From: SIG480 sp045537045
Lineage (GTDB): Bacteria > Bacillota > Clostridia > Oscillospirales > JAAYXM01
Direction: 5' to 3'
Assembly (NCBI GenBank): GCA_045537045.1
Contig: JAZSOS010000011.1
Span: 10,801 to 74,800 of the forward strand
Length of the DNA: 64,000 nt
This document shows, one piece after another, positions 60,328 through 64,000 of the stretch. Below the pieces are notes generated by a model. That model was not told the DNA's origin. It saw nothing but the letters and a program-made list of their open reading frames with translations, and made no database searches. Within the stretch, counting starts at the first letter, position 1; each line of letters starts with the position of its first letter. The position numbers and the translations under genes are program-made.

Positions 60328-60870
60328 TTACAACCGGATTGCCGTATACCCCATTTTGCGAAGCTCGTCTATGCTGATAACACGCTCACTTTCTTCTTTA
60401 TCCTCTTTTTTCTCCGTGCACATCCTGACAAAAGCTTCCCACGCATCGCCACGAAGCGATGCAGGACAGTCCTTTCCCGTCCAGTCACGGTGAGCGCGGA
60501 TATTTTCCTTCGGTATACCGTATTTTTCCATAATCATATTCACAAGCTCTGCGGCGTTTTTCTTTGTCTTTTCAAAATCGCCGTCCTCGTTTACGCAAAG
60601 CTCAATCGCGATTGAGCTTTCATTCGCTTGGCGGTCTGAAGTGTGATAGCTTTTTTCGTTATCCGATATATGCTGATAAACTCCACTGTCATCCACGGTG
60701 TAATGCCAGCTTGTTTTTTCTTTTAAGCTTTTTATATATTTTGCATGCGCCGCCGCATCTGCCCCGCGGCTTTTGTTGGCTGTGTCGTGAACCGTTATGT
60801 ATCGACACGAATTTTTCGTCTGTGGCCGGTTTATGCTTCCCGGCTTTATAATGTCCTGTGTAATTTTCAA
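60328..60870 (-). CDS. N-acetylmuramoyl-L-alanine amidase (Amidase_2)
   Basis: 180 aa, no signal peptide, of the T7-lysozyme/PGRP-like type common in phage endolysins. Zinc ligands: H28 in ITVHDT, His in RAHRDWTGKDCP, with the Cys. A short C-terminal tail (about 150-180, ERVISIDELRKMG) is too small for a full wall-binding domain. Starts at a TTG preceded by AAAGGAG seven bases away; that RBS overlaps the end of the preceding fragment. With the toxin pair upstream it suggests a prophage-derived or secretion-related module. Confidence 0.87.
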   Translation of the reverse strand: MKITQDIIKPGSINRPQTKNSCRYITVHDTANKSRGADAAAHAKYIKSLKEKTSWHYTVDDSGVYQHISDNEKSYHTSDRQANESSIAIELCVNEDGDFEKTKKNAAELVNMIMEKYGIPKENIRAHRDWTGKDCPASLRGDAWEAFVRMCTEKKEDKEESERVISIDELRKMGYTAIRL

Positions 60871-60871
60871 G

Positions 60872-61275
60872 TCATCTCTCCTTTAAATGTTTTAGTTTTA
60901 TCCCCCTTGCGGAAAGCAAACTGATTGCATCAAGCGCTTCATCCGTATGCTCCCCGTATATTGATTTGTCCTTCGTATAGTAATTCTTTTGCGGTATATT
61001 TACGTTATAAAATCCGGTAGTCCTTTCCGGATATAATTTGTTTAAAAATTGCGGGTTTACGGAAAAGGTGTCCTGCTTTGTCTCCGGCATATTCCCCACA
61101 GACCAACGTAGCATATCTCCCGGTTTGCTTTCCGGTATCTGTGCCACTTTTTCGCGGATATCCCTCTCCCGCCGTCTCTCTGCCGCTTCCTTTGCGCGTT
61201 TGATTTCTTCTTCAAGCGCACGTCGTTCTTCCGCTATCCTCTCATCCCCTGCAAAACCGTAGCCTTGTCTGCGGC
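60872..61275 (-). pseudogene. Duplicated fragment of the toxin gene
   Basis: A stretch of about 356 bases (60920-61275) repeats 62630-62982 of the toxin gene: the same KVAQ-PESKPGDMLRWS, YTKDKSIYGE-TDEALDAIS text with many substitutions. Past DEALDAIS the frame ends in a different 15-residue tail (LLSARGIKLKHLKER). The small open frame runs 61147-60872 and leads into the amidase RBS. Probably the remnant of a displaced toxin cassette. Confidence 0.78.
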
Positions 61276-61277
61276 GG

Positions 61278-61440
61278 GTAGACTTAAGGGGTTTTCTTGT
61301 AAACCCCTTAACAACCCCTTGCTTTTCGCTGCCCGCGCAACGGATAAATTATCGCGCTTATCACAGAGACTTTCGCTAATTGCAAAACTTAGGTTTTGCG
61401 CGCTCAGTCTTTTCTGTGATTTCGCTGTAATTTATATCCG
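61278..61440. repeat. Structured repeat element (nested hairpins)
   Basis: Starts exactly where homology of the toxin fragment stops. It holds TTAAGGGGTTT/AAACCCCTTAA (61284-61311), then a long imperfect fold-back: CGGATAAATTA (61341) with TAATTTATATCCG (61428), ATCACAGA with TCTGTGAT, and GCAAAAC with GTTTTGC at the tip. No coding potential; could be a MITE-like insertion or a structured RNA. The rest to 61536 is AT-rich with no gene seen. Confidence 0.65.
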
Positions 61441-61536
61441 CTTGGCGCGAAAGGCGAAAATTTACTCAAATACCACGGCTTTTTACTGCAAATCGACCTT
61501 GTGCATTTTTAACATCAGTCAATATAGATAAGTATG

Positions 61537-61917
61537 CTATTGCACCTCTACAATGACAGTTTGATTGGTCTGCTTTGCATAAGTCAGAAAATCAACAATA
61601 AGATCGAATACTTCTGGGACACACTTCTGCCATATAGGAGCATATTTTTTTTCTTTATAGCGAAGCATATCCCATATGTATTCATCTATGTTTTCAATCT
61701 CTGTGGCCTTATCCCAGCCGCCTTTGTCCTCCTGATAATCTCGCGTGAATCCTACCCATAAGTTATCTGTAAAAATAGCATCTTCAAATATCTCTGCAAA
61801 GTAACCATTCCAGATATGCAAATTGAACTCAGGGTTTTCTTTCAGTGAAAGCACCACTTCCGGTTCCGGCCACCATGCGCAATATTGTTCGTTATTCTTA
61901 AGCTTTCCAATGTCCAT
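61537..61917 (-). CDS. Probable immunity protein for the upstream toxin
   Basis: 126 aa, acidic and aromatic-rich (CAWWPEPEVVL, GYFAEIFEDAIF), no signal peptide, no family I can name. Its start overlaps the end of the toxin gene by 20 bases, the standard toxin-immunity arrangement, and the size and acidity fit a cytoplasmic antidote. Identification rests on position and composition only. Confidence 0.68.
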   Translation of the reverse strand: MDIGKLKNNEQYCAWWPEPEVVLSLKENPEFNLHIWNGYFAEIFEDAIFTDNLWVGFTRDYQEDKGGWDKATEIENIDEYIWDMLRYKEKKYAPIWQKCVPEVFDLIVDFLTYAKQTNQTVIVEVQ

Positions 61918-63883
61918 TTTTTAACCACTCCTTTTGTAATTCTGTCGCAAAGCCGTTTTGATTTGCAAATGTTGCTGCTCTCCATTCGGCATATGTTATC
62001 CACTCATTTCGTCCAACACGCACCTGATGCAATCCCTGACGGTGATTTGGTCCCGCACCTATCCCTTTAATCTTTCTTTCGATAATCCACACATCTCGCT
62101 GTTCAAGCGGTGCGGTGGGATTTCTCGTATGCCATCGGGTTATATACTCATATCCATCATCAGTAGTCCATTTGTATTCCATATGATAATAACCCTTATT
62201 CGCTGCTTTTGGTTTAATTGTGGCACCTTCAGGTATTTTTACCGGTGATGTCTTTGCAATAGAACCCGACATTTTTGTCAACTCGACAATAGGGTCATCC
62301 GATGCATCAAGAAACGCTTTTATTGTTCCGTCAACTTTCCTTGCAGAATACACATCATCCCCAACTTTTACCACATCTGCGACATCATCCGCTTTATCGG
62401 CTATCTTTACGGCATCAATAACCTTACCTGCATCGTGTGCTTTGTCGGCTACCTTTATCCCTGCTCTTGCAAGCTTTGCGGTGTCGGCTACTTCTCCTAC
62501 CACCGGAATTACTCCAAATGCATCAAGTCCTGCTGATATGTAATCCCCGCGCAAAAGGTCTACCGGTATTGCCGCCGCATCCGCTAACGTGTCTATACCC
62601 GGAATTAACGATGCCGCTGTCAGAATATTACTGATTGCATCAAGTGCTTCATCCGTATTCTCTCCGTATATTGATTTGTCCTTCGTATAGTAGCTCTTTT
62701 GCGGGATTCCGTTATAATATCCCGACTGTGTTTCAGGATAAAGTGTATTTGCAAATCGTGGGCTTACGGAAAAGGTGTTTTGGTTTGCTTCCGGCACATT
62801 CCCCGCAGACCAGCGTAGCATATCTCCCGGTTTGCTTTCCGGCATCTGCGCCACTTTTTCGCGTATATACCTCTCCCGCCGTCTCTCTGCCGCTTCCTTT
62901 GCACGCTTGATTTCTTCTTCAAGCGCTCTGCGTTCTTCCGCTACCCGCTCATCCCCTGCAAAACCATAGCCTTGTCTGCGGCTTTCAAGCAAGCGGTCAG
63001 TCCAGTAATCATTATCGCGCAGTTTTTCTTCTGCCGCCTCGATGTCGAAATTTTCATACCTCGCATCCGCTTCCGCCTGCTGCCGCGCTCTGTAATTATT
63101 TCGTACATTAGCATCTCGTTCATCACGGGATTGGGTTTTGTTTGAACCGGTATTTGCCGATGGCGCAGAAAAATCTATTGTTTTGTCCGATGAAGTAAGC
63201 GCCTGCCCGTTTATGAGTTTTGACATCATTTCTTCAGGAGTACTGTTAATCATCGCTTTTCGCAAATCCTGTTGCAGTTCCCCTCCCTGTACTTCCCTAT
63301 AAATCGCCTCGAGTTCTTCCTTCGTGGGAGTTCTTGCCGTGCTGTTTGACATCGGTACAAGGTTTTTATTTGACGCGTTTGCATACTTTGTATACCCAGA
63401 ATATCTGTTTCCGTAGTACGGCAGATTTGTCACTTGCGCGGGACTGGTTGGTTTATACGGCAGTTTCTGAATCTTTGACGTATCAATTCTTCCCGGTAAT
63501 GTAGTGCGCAGAGACGTTCCCGGTGTTGTCTTACGATTCCGCTTCTCTATATCCTTAAGCGCTTCATCCACCTGTGCCATTCGCTCTTCACGTTCCCAAT
63601 CCGTTCTTGCACTGTCCACTTCATAGAAGCCTTCAAGAAACAATCGGTGATTCCAACCCTTAAGGGGATCATCGTCAGACCGCGAAAACGGCTCGCGCTT
63701 CGGCTCTTTTGTTATTGTTGCGGTATTTGTCTTTCCTGATTTGTTTGTCGTTGTCGTTTTTGGTGTTATCCTTGGCTCCGTTATTACGTAATTATCATCA
63801 CCCACGTGTCCGGACTCATAATCCATAAATGTTTTTTTCTTTCGTTTCTTTTGATTAAGGATATCAAATCCTTGTAATGACAT
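61898..63883 (-). CDS. Polymorphic-toxin-type protein with pre-toxin region
   Basis: 661 aa, no signal peptide. Residues 1-310 are low-complexity, Lys/Arg/Thr-rich and probably disordered; 285-355 is a charged helix or coiled coil (ERRALEEEIKRAKEAAERRRE). About 415-490 is a hydrophobic pre-toxin region (LIPGIDTLADAAAIPVDLL, then VIPVVGEVADTAKL), which in polymorphic toxins precedes the toxin domain. The last about 100 residues (from about 564, with DVWIIERKIKG and GPNHRQGLHQVRVGRNEW) form the putative toxin domain; I do not recognise the family, though RNase-like folds are possible. A small overlapping gene downstream fits immunity. RBS AAAGGAGA. Confidence 0.72.
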   Translation of the reverse strand: MSLQGFDILNQKKRKKKTFMDYESGHVGDDNYVITEPRITPKTTTTNKSGKTNTATITKEPKREPFSRSDDDPLKGWNHRLFLEGFYEVDSARTDWEREERMAQVDEALKDIEKRNRKTTPGTSLRTTLPGRIDTSKIQKLPYKPTSPAQVTNLPYYGNRYSGYTKYANASNKNLVPMSNSTARTPTKEELEAIYREVQGGELQQDLRKAMINSTPEEMMSKLINGQALTSSDKTIDFSAPSANTGSNKTQSRDERDANVRNNYRARQQAEADARYENFDIEAAEEKLRDNDYWTDRLLESRRQGYGFAGDERVAEERRALEEEIKRAKEAAERRRERYIREKVAQMPESKPGDMLRWSAGNVPEANQNTFSVSPRFANTLYPETQSGYYNGIPQKSYYTKDKSIYGENTDEALDAISNILTAASLIPGIDTLADAAAIPVDLLRGDYISAGLDAFGVIPVVGEVADTAKLARAGIKVADKAHDAGKVIDAVKIADKADDVADVVKVGDDVYSARKVDGTIKAFLDASDDPIVELTKMSGSIAKTSPVKIPEGATIKPKAANKGYYHMEYKWTTDDGYEYITRWHTRNPTAPLEQRDVWIIERKIKGIGAGPNHRQGLHQVRVGRNEWITYAEWRAATFANQNGFATELQKEWLKNGHWKA

Positions 63884-63901
63884 ATCTTGTCTCCTTTCAT
63901 A

Positions 63902-63930
63902 ATTATATTATAATTGATTTACTTTTTCAA
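63902..63930 (-). promoter_or_regulatory. Promoter of the toxin-immunity unit
   Basis: Minus-strand TTGAAA, 17 bases, TATAAT, about 20 bases before the start codon region of the 661-aa gene. The last 70 bases of the window show no further gene. Confidence 0.78.
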
Positions 63931-64000
63931 TCGTTTTCTATGTCATTTTCAGCTCTCCTTTCTTCCGCAGCAAACAACAAAAACGCACACCGGAAAAGTG

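Noticed and set aside
1..64000. CRISPR array, rRNA operon or intact insertion sequence
   Set aside because: No regularly spaced direct repeats, no rRNA-like conserved segments and no transposase-like reading frame were seen on either strand.

Overview
The window looks like a chromosomal segment of a spore-forming, anaerobic, gut-type clostridium, probably Oscillospirales/Ruminococcaceae-like. This is an inference from gene content: SpoIIQ-, SpoVB- and YunB-like sporulation proteins, a WalRK operon, ferredoxin-linked 2-oxoacid oxidoreductase, a bile-salt-hydrolase-type enzyme, polysaccharide-degradation genes, T-box leaders and sigma-A-type promoters. Most genes lie on the minus strand in long, tightly packed runs.

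Layout. 1-2.5 kb (+): the end of an acyl-CoA ligase and a SpoIIQ-like M23 protein. 2.5-23.4 kb (-): housekeeping genes, with phosphoglucomutase, then (in transcription order) thiI, cinA, a NUDIX hydrolase, walR, walK, yycH-like, yycI-like, murA, walJ and rlmH, and a second run ligA, ycxB-like, AGCS symporter, pyrF, GNAT, spoVB-like and an SLH protein. 23.5-25.3 kb (-): EamA transporter and yunB. 25.4-29.3 kb (+): metF, a MetH-reactivation protein and metH. 29.4-33.4 kb (-): pncB, kduD and a two-domain protein ending in KduI, divergent from an AraC regulator. 34.4-44.2 kb (-): the most interesting locus, described below. 44.2-57 kb: a carbohydrate locus (Gfo/Idh oxidoreductase, SGNH hydrolase, MFS transporter, AGE-type epimerase, an uncharacterised 617-aa enzyme, heparinase-like lyase, pectate-lyase fragment, enolase-superfamily dehydratase, solute-binding lipoprotein) with a candidate AraC-type operator repeated at three intergenic regions and several broken genes. 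57-60.3 kb: M20 peptidase, NAT_N/GNAT_C-type protein and choloylglycine hydrolase. 60.3-64 kb (-): amidase, a toxin-gene fragment, a structured repeat, and a polymorphic-toxin/immunity pair.

Main discovery candidate. Two paralogous genes, each an XRE helix-turn-helix plus cupin plus AMP-forming acyl-CoA ligase, each sit behind their own T-box riboswitch with a perfect TTGACA-17-TATAAT promoter. By position in Stem I the specifier codons read AUC (Ile) and GUA (Val). Downstream and in the same direction are ilvE, a P-loop ATPase and a four-subunit VOR/KOR-type 2-oxoacid:ferredoxin oxidoreductase. T-boxes switch genes on when the cognate tRNA is uncharged, so the simplest reading is an anabolic salvage route: 2-methylbutyrate/isobutyrate to acyl-CoA, reductive carboxylation to the branched 2-oxoacid, then transamination to Ile/Val. 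The genes and leaders are seen directly; the pathway direction and substrates are inference.
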